Positions 43,175 through 50,727 of a DNA stretch of 64,000 bases are shown here, piece by piece. Source of the stretch: Catellatospora bangladeshensis (GTDB lineage: Bacteria; Actinomycetota; Actinomycetes; Mycobacteriales; Micromonosporaceae). Numbering within the stretch: position 1 is the first letter of the stretch; each line of letters opens with the position of its first letter. Below the pieces are notes generated by a model. That model was not told the DNA's origin. It saw only the letters and a list, made by a program, of their open reading frames with translations, and made no database searches. The stretch is from positions 62,001 through 126,000 of the forward strand of contig NZ_BONF01000011.1 of the NCBI RefSeq assembly GCF_016862575.1, written 5' to 3'. Position numbers and translations under genes: made by a program.

Positions 43175-43935
43175 CAGCAAGCCCTCCACACCAGCGCGGC
43201 GTCGGCCAACGGCCGGCCTAGGTCGATGCCTAACTGTCGTCGCCACAGCAGGTGCAGCAGGTGCGCCCGCGCCACCGCCGGCGCCTTGGTCTGCTGCACC
43301 AGCTCTCCGAACGGGCGTGGACGCTCCGCCGCACCCGCCAGCAGCTGCGCTTGGAGCCCGAACTGGTCAACCAGCGGGCGCCGCTGCGCCGACAGGGTGT
43401 CCACGGTGGCTATCACGTGCGATCGCCAGCCTGTCACGACCGTGTAGCGCCAGCCGCACGCGAGCGCCGCCTCGTTCGCGGCAGCGAAGCACACCCGGTC
43501 CTCGTCCTCGATCCGCTCGCCCGGGCGAACGTCGATCAACCATCCGCCAGCGCGGGTCAGCGCCAGGAAGTCCGGAACGTGTTCCCGCCAGCCTCCGCCG
43601 GAGGCGAACCGCAGCCGGAACGGCTGCGACAGCACATCGGTCAGCTCAGCGGCGAAGTCCAGCACCAACAGCAGCCGCTGTTCGGCCACACTCTCGAACC
43701 CGTGATGCCGGCCCGTACTGACCAGGAACTGCAATCCGGGCCGATGCCGCTGCCCCGCCCGCCACGAGAAGCGCCGTACCGGCTGGCAACCAGCACGCGG
43801 CACCAACGCCAGATCCCGCACGGCACACGCCACCGACGCACCTGACAGCCGCCACGTTGCCGACCACCGTCCCGGCCAACCGGCACCAAGGTCCAGCGCC
43901 GCCCGCGCGGACGCCGCGTCGAACGGTAGGCACAT
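43171..43935 (-). CDS. TnsA-like endonuclease subunit of the transposase
   Basis: 254-residue protein matching the actinobacterial TnsA-like subunits encoded before tniA. In Tn7, TnsA cuts the 5' ends so that the element moves by cut-and-paste. The nuclease fold shows F-E-S-V-A-E-Q-R-L-L-L (acidic residue), H-V-P-D-F-L-A-L (acidic residue) and W-L-I-D-V-R-P-G-E. The lysine of the classical motif is not obvious, so cleavage chemistry is inferred. The ATG at 43935 is preceded by GGGACGAG; the frame extends 42 codons further without a better site. Its stop overlaps the tniA GTG. Confidence 0.82.
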   Translation of the reverse strand: MCLPFDAASARAALDLGAGWPGRWSATWRLSGASVACAVRDLALVPRAGCQPVRRFSWRAGQRHRPGLQFLVSTGRHHGFESVAEQRLLLVLDFAAELTDVLSQPFRLRFASGGGWREHVPDFLALTRAGGWLIDVRPGERIEDEDRVCFAAANEAALACGWRYTVVTGWRSHVIATVDTLSAQRRPLVDQFGLQAQLLAGAAERPRPFGELVQQTKAPAVARAHLLHLLWRRQLGIDLGRPLADAALVWRACW

Positions 43936-44097
43936 CTCGTCCCAGCCACAACGGCCCGAGCACAGACCGACATCGCTACTCGCTGTCGGCGGGACCGACT
44001 GTCCGCCCGGGCTGGACGTTCCAAGTGCTCGGACTCGCACCCCTATATCGGAACAGATCAATTACATGACACCCGGCCGACACGCGGACGCCTTCAG

Positions 44098-44199
44098 TGC
44101 CAAGAATCCCTGGGAGTCGCTGCCAACCACCGCTGGTGCCGCATTGGAAACCCGGAGGCTGACGAATCGTCGCGATGCCAACTACCGCTGGGAGTCACA
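44098..44199. repeat. Right-end repeats of the Tn7-like transposon
   Basis: Three direct copies of a TGCCAANNANCNCTGG core: 44098-44118 and 44176-44196 (both extended to CTGGGAGTC) and 44121-44140 (CTGGTGCC). The last runs to the terminal ACA at 44199, followed by the ACTGA duplication at 44200-44204. They are candidate TniA binding sites. Bases 43936-44097 hold no gene I can support. Confidence 0.8.
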
Positions 44200-44203
44200 A
44201 CTG

Positions 44204-44300
44204 ACCTGACAGAACCTGACCAGCCGACAGGCAAACCTGTCAGCGCAGTTCAGAGGCATGGTCGAGTTTCCTGACAGGGGTTGTGCTGACAGGTCGGGCC
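44204..44300. promoter_or_regulatory. ACCTGTCA array before the right-arm operon
   Basis: ACCTGACA at 44204, ACCTGACC at 44214 (10 bp apart), ACCTGTCA at 44235 and inverted TGACAGG copies near 44272 and 44287. It lies directly beside the transposon right end and upstream of the operon starting at 44516. The stretch 44300-44515 is a pyrimidine-rich leader with no gene I can support. Confidence 0.65.
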
Positions 44301-44515
44301 GCTACGGTGCAGCTTCTTCTCTTTTCTTTTGCTCGCACCGCCGCCCGTCTGTCCTTCCTGGACCTGCCCGCGCCCGCGCGGATCACACAGCCCACCTTCT
44401 GGTCGGCTCCGATCCCCGCCCGCCTTTCACGGCAGCAGTCCCCGGCCAGACGCCGCGATCCGGTGGCACCACCAGCACCCAACCCCAACCACTCCTTCGC
44501 GAAGGGAGCACCCCC

Positions 44516-45226
44516 ATGCCCATCAAGCCGCTCACCGACCAGGTCGTCACCGTCTGCTTCGCCCCCGGCGAAGACGCCGACTGGTTCTCCGCCAGTGAGA
44601 AGGCCGAACGCCTCCTCAACGTCACCGGAACCACTCCGTCGCGCCGCTACCACGTCCGCCACCGCCGGTTCATCGGCTGGATCACTTGCTTCTTCACCTA
44701 CTACCTGCTCGACACCGCGCGCAAGTTCGGTGCGATCACCAAGGCCGCCGGAGGCCGCAAGGGTCGCCTCGACCTCAACGGGGCCGCCGCTGCCGCCGCG
44801 ACCGAGGCGCGCCTTCGCTGGCACGCCTGGAACCAGTACATGAACAGCACCCCGGCCACCGCCCGGCCCGCCCGCCTGTGGGAGGACTTCCTCGCCCAGC
44901 ACCAGGCCGACCCGACGAAAATCACGCTCAACGAGGCCCGGCGCCGGTTCCACGCGCAGCCTCGCGTCATCGCAATGCTCGCCAGCGCCGGCGTCCACGA
45001 GTTCGACCCGTACGAGCTGGCCGCCTACCAGGCCGGAGAGCACGCTTACGCCGGTCTGCACTGGCGCATCGCCATCGTCGGCGATCTGCTGATCACCGCC
45101 GAAGGGAAGGTCCTCAAGGCCGCCAGTGACAACATGGCCGACCGTCTGGTGTTCCTCAACCAGGCCATCAAGTACCTGCGGTCGCTGAAGTCCAGCGCCC
45201 GCCTGTGCGCGGTCACGATCGCCTAA
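44516..45226 (+). CDS. Hypothetical element protein, 236 aa
   Basis: 236-residue soluble protein of unknown function, beginning M-P-I-K-P-L-T-D-Q-V-V-T. It is rich in aromatic and basic residues in the first half (R-R-Y-H-V-R-H-R-R-F-I-G-W near 50) and helical in the second. The ATG at 44516 has GAAGGGAG at good spacing; the frame runs 86 codons further upstream through the promoter region, which I discount. First gene after the ACCTGTCA array and followed by a hairpin at 45246. No enzyme motif or membrane segment was found. Confidence 0.7.
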   Translation: MPIKPLTDQVVTVCFAPGEDADWFSASEKAERLLNVTGTTPSRRYHVRHRRFIGWITCFFTYYLLDTARKFGAITKAAGGRKGRLDLNGAAAAAATEARLRWHAWNQYMNSTPATARPARLWEDFLAQHQADPTKITLNEARRRFHAQPRVIAMLASAGVHEFDPYELAAYQAGEHAYAGLHWRIAIVGDLLITAEGKVLKAASDNMADRLVFLNQAIKYLRSLKSSARLCAVTIA

Positions 45227-45245
45227 CAACCCACCAACACGAGGA

Positions 45246-45270
45246 CCGGTCGCAGCCCAGCTGCGACCGG
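45246..45270 (+). terminator. Intergenic hairpin
   Basis: Ten-base perfect stem CCGGTCGCAG/CTGCGACCGG with a five-base loop, followed by CCTTCG. It sits 20 bases after one gene and 40 before the next, and could attenuate transcription. Confidence 0.6.
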
Positions 45271-45309
45271 CCTTCGCCATGCCCACTCACAGTCCACAAG
45301 GAGACGACC

Positions 45310-46017
45310 ATGTTCCTCACCGACCCCGCCCTGCGGCTGATCGCCGCCTCCACCAACGACGTGCTCCCCGAGCAGCTGTGGCGCTACGACACCGCCGCCG
45401 AGGACGCCTTCGGCGACCTCGCCCGCATCCTGCACAAGACCGCCATCGCCTACAACACCAGCAGCGCTGACCTCGACCACCCGGCCCCGCGGCCGTCCTT
45501 CGGCCTCCGGCCCGCCGGCACCGACGAGGCGATGCAGGACCTGCTCGCCACGATCGACCGGCACGCCGCCATCGAGCGGCACACCGTCATTACCGGCAGC
45601 CTGCTCGACCTGTACCGGGCCTGGCGGCGGCACCGCCCACTCAACGACGGCGACCAGCGCCACCTGCTGCTGTGCTCCGGCGACCCGGGCCACGGTGTGG
45701 CCACCATGCAGCGGTTCACCCACCACCAGTGGCGGGTGATCGCCGACGCCGAGGCCGCGCAGGCGTTCGAGGTGCCGTACCCCAACCGGATGGTCGGCGT
45801 GCTCGTCGAGTCGCATTGGGAGGGCTGGTTGCCGATCGCGTGCACCGACCCGGCCCAGATCACCTCCGGCACGGCCTACCCGCTGCCGGTCCGCGACGAC
45901 CTCGCTACCGCCTGCCGGTCGCTGCTGCGCTGGTGGGCACTGCGGCACTCGGCCGCCTGGCGCAGCCGCAACCCCGACCAGCTCACCCCCACCGAGCTGG
46001 ACCAGCTCGCCCACTAA
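45310..46017 (+). CDS. Hypothetical element protein, 235 aa
   Basis: 235-residue soluble protein of unknown function starting M-F-L-T-D-P-A-L-R-L-I-A-A-S-T-N-D. The centre carries a mixed alpha/beta region with H-L-L-L-C-S-G-D-P-G-H-G, and the C-terminus is helical. The ATG at 45310 has AAGGAGA six bases upstream. The next gene follows after 10 bases, so these two are co-transcribed. No family was recognised. Its place between other small element genes suggests an accessory role in maintenance or transfer. Confidence 0.7.
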   Translation: MFLTDPALRLIAASTNDVLPEQLWRYDTAAEDAFGDLARILHKTAIAYNTSSADLDHPAPRPSFGLRPAGTDEAMQDLLATIDRHAAIERHTVITGSLLDLYRAWRRHRPLNDGDQRHLLLCSGDPGHGVATMQRFTHHQWRVIADAEAAQAFEVPYPNRMVGVLVESHWEGWLPIACTDPAQITSGTAYPLPVRDDLATACRSLLRWWALRHSAAWRSRNPDQLTPTELDQLAH

Positions 46018-46027
46018 GGAGGCCGCC

Positions 46028-46603
46028 ATGCTCAACATCGACTCGGTGGGCCGCTGGATCACCCGGCTCACCGGCCGCACCCTCGACCAGCACGCCACTG
46101 ACCCGGTTCCCGCCGCCGCCGACCTGCCCAAGGCCGCCGACACTATGCGCAACGCCCGGCTGGAGCTGCTGCTCACCGTCGACCGTCTGCGCACTGCGCT
46201 GATCAACGAGGACGACCTGTCCACGTCGATCGCGGCACTGACCGGACCGCTGGACGCCATCGCGCAGCTGGGCCGCGAGTACCGGTACGCCCGCAACTGG
46301 GCCGAGACCCTGATCGGCGACGCCGAGCGCACCGCGTACGCCGACGCCAACCCCGGCGCGGCCCTTCGGCGACGTTTCGTCAACCCGGGCGACACGATCC
46401 TCGTCGTCCTGCCACACACCGATTCGTGCCGCAAGCGGCACCTGGCCGGGCGGCGCACCCGCGTGCGGATCGGGCGGGCTGACGCCGAGCTGGACCTGAT
46501 GGTCGGTCCCGGCCAGTTGCGCCTGTCCCACGCCGACGCCGGGATCTACCACGACCCGGTCCATGGCTTCTACGTCCTGGAGCCCGCCGCCTCCGGCGAC
46601 TGA
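46028..46603 (+). CDS. Hypothetical element protein, 191 aa
   Basis: 191-residue protein of unknown function. The first 110 residues look helical (L-E-L-L-L-T-V-D-R-L-R-T-A-L), and the last 80 look like beta strands with a T-I-L-V-V-L-P-H-T-D-S-C-R-K-R-H segment. No membrane helix and no metal-binding cluster. Follows the previous gene by 10 bases with GGAGG before the ATG. The 189 bases after it, to the next gene, contain only GC-rich short repeats. Confidence 0.65.
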   Translation: MLNIDSVGRWITRLTGRTLDQHATDPVPAAADLPKAADTMRNARLELLLTVDRLRTALINEDDLSTSIAALTGPLDAIAQLGREYRYARNWAETLIGDAERTAYADANPGAALRRRFVNPGDTILVVLPHTDSCRKRHLAGRRTRVRIGRADAELDLMVGPGQLRLSHADAGIYHDPVHGFYVLEPAASGD

Positions 46604-46792
46604 CCACCCCAGGCGGCCACCGGCCGCCCTTCCAGGCCACCGGGCCGCTCTTGCAGCACCCCAGATCACGGCAGCGCTCAGCTCCACGCGCCTGCCGCGA
46701 TACGTGCTGCCCGCGCGGCGCGGCGCACCACCCAGCCCGGCACACCAGGTGCCCGGCTGGCCAACCCACAAGTCCCAGAAAGGGGCACCGCA

Positions 46793-48187
46793 ATGCAGTT
46801 CGACCTGTCCACCTTGACCCCCGCCCAGCGGGAGGTCTTCGAGGCCGTGCACTTCCTCGGCCAGGGCAACGCCATCGAGCTGATGGAGCAGTCGGGCAAG
46901 GCCCGCTCCACCGTCGACAAGGCGCTCAAGACCCTCGCCGACCTGGGGCTGATCGTCCCGGTCGACACCGACGCCGACCCGGCCGAGGGCGTGCCCACCC
47001 GCTGGACCATGGCCGAGGCCGTCGCCGACAGCGTCACCGCACAGGACAACCTCGACGACACCGACACCGCCGGCACCACCGAGCACGACCTCGTCAACGA
47101 CGAGACGGGCCAGCTCCAGGCCGACGAGCCGCAGCCCGGCACCCCCGGCGACACCGACCCCGCCGACCTGGGCGACCAGGACGGCACCGCGGAGGCCGAG
47201 GACAACGACGAGCAGCCGGTCGGCACCTCCGATGCCGACGTCAACGACCAGACCGAGTCGGGCACCGACGACGAGGACGAGGACGACGACTCCGACACGG
47301 AGTCCGACGAGGACGAGGAGGACGAGGACGACGACTCGGACGACGACGAGGACACGGAGTCCGAGGGTCAGCCCGCTCGGGCGGCCGTCACGGTCGTCCA
47401 GCCGAGCCGTCCCGGCGACCGCAAGATCATGACGATCAAGGCCGTCATCGCCGAGTACGGCGACGACGGCGCGACCCTCGACGAGATCGTCAACGAGAGC
47501 GGCATCGGGCACCCGACCGCCTCCCGGCTGCTGGCCGCCATGGAGCAGGCCGACGCCGCCCGCCGCCTGCCCGGTACCCCGGGCCGGTGGATCGCCGGAC
47601 CCACCAAGGCCAGCGAGGTCGACCCGAACCCGGAGCCGCCCCGCTGCCCGGTCTGCTTCCAGGTGGTCAAGGGCGTCACCGAGTCGCCCGAGGCAGTCGC
47701 CGGAGTGCAATCCCTGATCCGCCCCGACGGCACGATCCACGTCGTCGCCGAGGACGGCACCGCGCACGTCGTGAAGCTGCCCAAGCGGCTGCCGCCCCGC
47801 ACGGCGAGCACCGCGACGGCCGGGGCGGTTCGCCGCACCGACCTGACGGTCAACGGCGACGGCAACCAGCCGTTCGCCAAAGGCGAGTTGGAGCGCCTGA
47901 CCATGGCGGTGCTGTCGGGCCAGCCGGGCCGGGAGATGACGCCACAGGAGATCGCTACCGAGATCAGCGCCCAGCTCAACGGACGGGCCGTCAGCTCCGG
48001 GGCGGTGCGCAACAACTGCACCAAGCTCGGTTCCGCTGGCCGCATCCTCCTGGTCCGCGAGGCTCCGCTCACCTTCGTCTACCCGGCCCCTGCCGGCGAC
48101 AGCGAGGCGGACGAGGCCGAGACCACGACCGCCCCCGCTCAGGCCGACGCCACGGCCGAGGACACCTCGGGCAACGAGCAGTCCTGA
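46793..48187 (+). CDS. Multi-HTH protein with a long acidic linker
   Basis: 464-residue protein. A winged-helix-like domain lies at about residues 5-75 (Q-R-E-V-F-E-A-V-H-F, A-R-S-T-V-D-K-A-L-K-T-L-A-D-L-G-L). A linker at about 80-200 is dominated by Asp and Glu, with runs such as D-E-D-E-D-D-D-S-D. A second HTH spans about 208-270 (T-L-D-E-I-V-N-E-S-G-I-G-H-P-T-A-S-R-L-L), and a third near 365-440 is followed by T-F-V-Y-P-A. A CPVC pair sits near 283. The D-G-T-I-H-V-V-A-E-D-G-T-A-H-V-V-K-L-P stretch recalls the tail of the ribbon-helix-helix-like protein at 7053-7271. Probably a DNA- or chromatin-associated regulator; the acidic part may mimic DNA. Confidence 0.7.
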   Translation: MQFDLSTLTPAQREVFEAVHFLGQGNAIELMEQSGKARSTVDKALKTLADLGLIVPVDTDADPAEGVPTRWTMAEAVADSVTAQDNLDDTDTAGTTEHDLVNDETGQLQADEPQPGTPGDTDPADLGDQDGTAEAEDNDEQPVGTSDADVNDQTESGTDDEDEDDDSDTESDEDEEDEDDDSDDDEDTESEGQPARAAVTVVQPSRPGDRKIMTIKAVIAEYGDDGATLDEIVNESGIGHPTASRLLAAMEQADAARRLPGTPGRWIAGPTKASEVDPNPEPPRCPVCFQVVKGVTESPEAVAGVQSLIRPDGTIHVVAEDGTAHVVKLPKRLPPRTASTATAGAVRRTDLTVNGDGNQPFAKGELERLTMAVLSGQPGREMTPQEIATEISAQLNGRAVSSGAVRNNCTKLGSAGRILLVREAPLTFVYPAPAGDSEADEAETTTAPAQADATAEDTSGNEQS

Positions 48188-48248
48188 TGACAGCGCCGGG
48201 GTCGGGCAGTGCCCGACCCCGGCCGCGCAGCAAGCCACCCATCCCCTG

Positions 48249-48276
48249 GGCCGAGCCGTATGGCTCGGCCTCTTCC
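48249..48276 (+). terminator. Intrinsic terminator
   Basis: Nine-base stem GGCCGAGCC/GGCTCGGCC (48249-48257 with 48262-48270), four-base loop, then TCTTCC. Lies between the multi-HTH gene and the DUF932 gene. Confidence 0.7.
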
Positions 48277-48296
48277 ATTCCCGAAAGGAGAATCCC

Positions 48297-49286
48297 GTGG
48301 CACACGAACTGGAGACGTTCGCCAACGGGCAGACCGCCTTCGCCTCCGCCCGCGTGTCGGCCTGGCACCAGCTGGGCACCGTCACCCAGGCCACGATGAG
48401 CGCCGACGAGATCATGGGCGCCGCCCTGCTCGGCAACTGGGGCGTCCGCACCATCCCCGTCCAGGGCATCGACGTCGTGAACGGGATCGAGGTCCCAATC
48501 CTGGCCGACGACCGGCGCATGACCGTGCGCCGCAACCCGGTCACCGGCCAGACCGAGTATCTGGGCATCGTCGGCACCGACTACGAGGTCATCCAGAACG
48601 AGCAGTGCGCCGACATGCTCGACCAGCTCGTCGACCAGGCCGGGGGCGCCCACTTCGAGACCGCGGGCAGCCTGCGCCGGGGCAAGTCGGTGTTCGTCAC
48701 GATGAAGCTGCCGACCGCGATGGAGATCGCCGGAGTCGACCGGATGGACCTCTATCTGATCGGCACGACCTCCCACGACGGCACCTCGGCGCTGCGCGTG
48801 GACGCCAGCCCCATCCGTGTCGTGTGCGCGAACACGCAAAGGGCGGCGTTCGCCCATGCCGTGGGGCACTACACGTTCCGCCACACCAGCAACGTCGGCC
48901 AGCAGATCACCCAGGCCCGCGAGGCGCTGGGCCTGATGTGGAAGTACATGGGCGCGTTCGAGGCCGCCGCCGAGCGGATGCTGCAGACCGCGATGACCAC
49001 CCGCGAGTTCGAGAAGATCGTCGCGCAGGTGTGGCCGGTCGCAGACAACGCCACCGACAAGGCCAAGGCCAACGCCAAGGAGCGGCTGGGCACGCTCAAG
49101 TACCTGATCACCGAGGCCGACACGCAGAAGGCCATCACGGGCAGCCGGTGGGCCGGATACCAGGCCATCACCGAGTACCTCGATCACTACCAGGCGGCCA
49201 AGGACCCCACGACCCGCGCCAACCGCGTGATCACTGGCAAGACCGGCGAGCTGAAGCTCGTCGCCTTCGACCTGCTGAAGGTCTGA
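48297..49286 (+). CDS. DUF932 phage/plasmid-like protein
   Basis: 329-residue protein of the DUF932 family (phage/plasmid-like protein, TIGR03299 type). Typical features are W-H-Q-L-G-T near residue 22, N-P-V-T-G-Q-T-E-Y-L-G-I-V-G-T-D-Y near 80, R-R-G-K-S-V-F-V-T-M near 125 and the C-A-N-T-Q-R-A-A strand near 180. Members are widespread on phages, plasmids and ICEs; their biochemical role is not firmly known, though links to replication or recombination are suspected. The GTG at 48297 has GAAAGGAGA upstream. It is preceded by a terminator and stands as its own unit. Confidence 0.88.
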   Translation: MAHELETFANGQTAFASARVSAWHQLGTVTQATMSADEIMGAALLGNWGVRTIPVQGIDVVNGIEVPILADDRRMTVRRNPVTGQTEYLGIVGTDYEVIQNEQCADMLDQLVDQAGGAHFETAGSLRRGKSVFVTMKLPTAMEIAGVDRMDLYLIGTTSHDGTSALRVDASPIRVVCANTQRAAFAHAVGHYTFRHTSNVGQQITQAREALGLMWKYMGAFEAAAERMLQTAMTTREFEKIVAQVWPVADNATDKAKANAKERLGTLKYLITEADTQKAITGSRWAGYQAITEYLDHYQAAKDPTTRANRVITGKTGELKLVAFDLLKV

Positions 49287-49356
49287 CCGACTCCCGCCCC
49301 TGCGCCGGGGCGGCGGTCACCTGCCGTCCCGGCCCGTCACGAACGGACCACAAGCC

Positions 49357-49791
49357 ATGACCGAGACCCCTACGCCACCGCAGTGGCCCACGGTCCCGCA
49401 CATCCGCCATCCCCGCGACGAGCGCCAAGCCGTCTGCGGCGTATCCGCCACCGACGTGACCCGGTGGGAGACCGAGGACCCGCCGCGGCCGGGCCACGCC
49501 TGCGAGGACTGCCTGGCGCTCTTGGAGGAGGCGGCGCGGCCCGACGACTACACCCACCCGATCGGCGACGCGACTCTCATCGACTCGCTGCGCACGATCG
49601 TCGCCGAGCACCAGTACGCCAAGATCAACGGTGTTCTGGTGGACCTATGGTCGGCCAGCGTCACCGTCACGATCTGGGACCAGCTCAAGCAGGACAAGCG
49701 GGAACGGCTTCTCACCCTGCCCGCCTACCAGCTGATCCTGCGATGCGTCGCCATCTACAGCCGCCTCACCGACGAGGGGCACCGCCGATGA
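49357..49791 (+). CDS. Hypothetical element protein with Cys motif, 144 aa
   Basis: 144-residue protein of unknown function. Residues 15-60 contain a His and several Cys (H-P-R-D-E-R-Q-A-V-C, C-E-D-C) that could form a small zinc site, as seen in many actinobacterial mobile-element proteins. The second half is helical. Its stop overlaps the ATG of the next gene (ATGA at 49788-49791), so the two are coupled. The ATG at 49357 lies 70 bases after the DUF932 stop. Confidence 0.65.
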   Translation: MTETPTPPQWPTVPHIRHPRDERQAVCGVSATDVTRWETEDPPRPGHACEDCLALLEEAARPDDYTHPIGDATLIDSLRTIVAEHQYAKINGVLVDLWSASVTVTIWDQLKQDKRERLLTLPAYQLILRCVAIYSRLTDEGHRR

Positions 49792-50228
49792 CCACGCCGC
49801 ACCGACAGCAGTGGTTCCACTACCACGTCTGGGTCTTCGCGGTGCACACCGCGATGGCGATGATCGACGCCGCACCCCGACCCAGCCGCCCCCTCGACGT
49901 GCCGACATGGGCCGAAGCGTACGGCCTGACCCGCATCGACAACCCCCAGCCGCACACGATCAGCCTGCTCGGCCCGGCGCCAGACGGCTTCAACCGCGAC
50001 TACGCCATGAGCACCGACCTGACCAAGCCGGTCATCGTCGCCCACCTGCTCATCGACGGCCTACCGCCCTCACCGCTGCTCATCGACGGCACCCACCGCC
50101 TGTACCGAGCCTGGCGCGAAGGCGCCCCGCAACTGCCCGCGTACCTGCTCACCGTCGAAGAGAGCCGCCAGGTGCAGGAAGACCGGCGGCTCGGCCCCGG
50201 CCGCACCTGGCGCGTCGGCCCGCGCTGA
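49788..50228 (+). CDS. ParB/sulfiredoxin-fold-like small protein
   Basis: 146-residue protein. The segment P-V-I-V-A-H-L-L-I-D-G followed by L-L-I-D-G-T-H-R-L-Y-R-A-W-R-E-G (about residues 82-113) resembles the I-D-G-N-H-R motif of ParB-like nucleotide-binding domains (ParB/Srx fold). No HTH follows, so it is not a classical partition protein. The ATG at 49788 is coupled to the upstream gene by ATGA; the longer frame starting at 49383 is antisense-like low-complexity sequence. Function in the element is unknown. Confidence 0.6.
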   Translation: MTTPHRQQWFHYHVWVFAVHTAMAMIDAAPRPSRPLDVPTWAEAYGLTRIDNPQPHTISLLGPAPDGFNRDYAMSTDLTKPVIVAHLLIDGLPPSPLLIDGTHRLYRAWREGAPQLPAYLLTVEESRQVQEDRRLGPGRTWRVGPR

Positions 50229-50242
50229 CCCCTTCACCCCGC

Positions 50243-50287
50243 GTACGCCTCGGCGAGCCGCCCCAGCCGGCGGCCACCGAGGCGTAC
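50243..50287 (+). terminator. Intergenic hairpin, 11-bp outer stem
   Basis: GTACGCCTCGG at 50243-50253 pairs with CCGAGGCGTAC at 50277-50287, with a smaller GC stem inside. It follows one gene stop by 15 bases. No T-run, so it may be a terminator or RNA-stabilising structure. Confidence 0.55.
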
Positions 50288-50312
50288 CCACCTCACCCCC
50301 TGGGAGAAACAC

Positions 50313-50642
50313 ATGTCCTACACCGCCCCGTGGCTCAAGCTGTGCAACTGCCGTTGCCCGCTGCACCACGGAGAACGACGCACCGACTACTTCCAGCCCG
50401 GCTGCGCCTGTGCCGTCACCTGCGACACCCAGCCCATGACCCTCCTCGCGGAGCAGTGGGGGGCCGCGCTGTTCCTCGACGCCAACGGCGACCTGTGGCA
50501 TGTCAACGCCATGGCCAACGGCCAGTGGGACTGGGAGCACGGCGGCGAGATCGACACCCGCGCCGACACCTACGACGACAGCCTGCACATCGAGCGCCTG
50601 CTGCGCGAAGCCGCCCGCATCCTGCGACGGCTGCACCGCTGA
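50313..50642 (+). CDS. Cys-rich small protein, first of a tandem pair
   Basis: 109-residue protein of unknown function. The N-terminus carries C-N-C-R-C-P-L-H-H-G-E-R-R-T-D-Y then C-A-C-A-V-T-C, six Cys plus His in about 30 residues, a likely zinc- or iron-binding fold. The second half is acidic and helical. The gene at 50728 encodes a clear paralogue with the same Cys spacing, so the pair arose by tandem duplication. The two are separated by a strong terminator at 50662. Confidence 0.65.
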   Translation: MSYTAPWLKLCNCRCPLHHGERRTDYFQPGCACAVTCDTQPMTLLAEQWGAALFLDANGDLWHVNAMANGQWDWEHGGEIDTRADTYDDSLHIERLLREAARILRRLHR

Positions 50643-50661
50643 CACCCCCGACGAGTTCAAG

Positions 50662-50697
50662 GTGGGCCGCCCACGTGGGCGGCCCACGGCCCTTTTT
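50662..50697 (+). terminator. Intrinsic terminator, 26-bp palindrome
   Basis: Perfect palindrome from 50662 to 50687 followed by CGGCCC and TTTTT at 50693-50697, 20 bases past the stop. One of the strongest terminators in the window. Confidence 0.9.
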
Positions 50698-50727
50698 GCG
50701 TTTCACCACCTACTTGAGGAGACGGCT

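Larger units (their letters stand above)
20815..44199. mobile_element. 23.4-kb Tn7-like transposon with starch-utilisation cargo
   Basis: Ends defined by 24-bp inverted repeats with 21 matches: the left begins TGTGACTACCAGCC at 20815, the right ends CTGGGAGTCACA at 44199. The same 5 bp, ACTGA, flanks both (20810-20814 and 44200-44204). Extra repeats related to the terminal ones lie inside both ends. The right end carries the transposition operon (tnsA-like, tniA, tniB, tniQ), all on the minus strand. The remaining 17 kb is cargo: a maltodextrin cluster, a SARP regulator, a condensation-domain protein and an IS5 remnant. Insertion is directly after the stop codon of the replication-relaxation gene. 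The tniA frameshift may make it immobile now. Confidence 0.88.
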
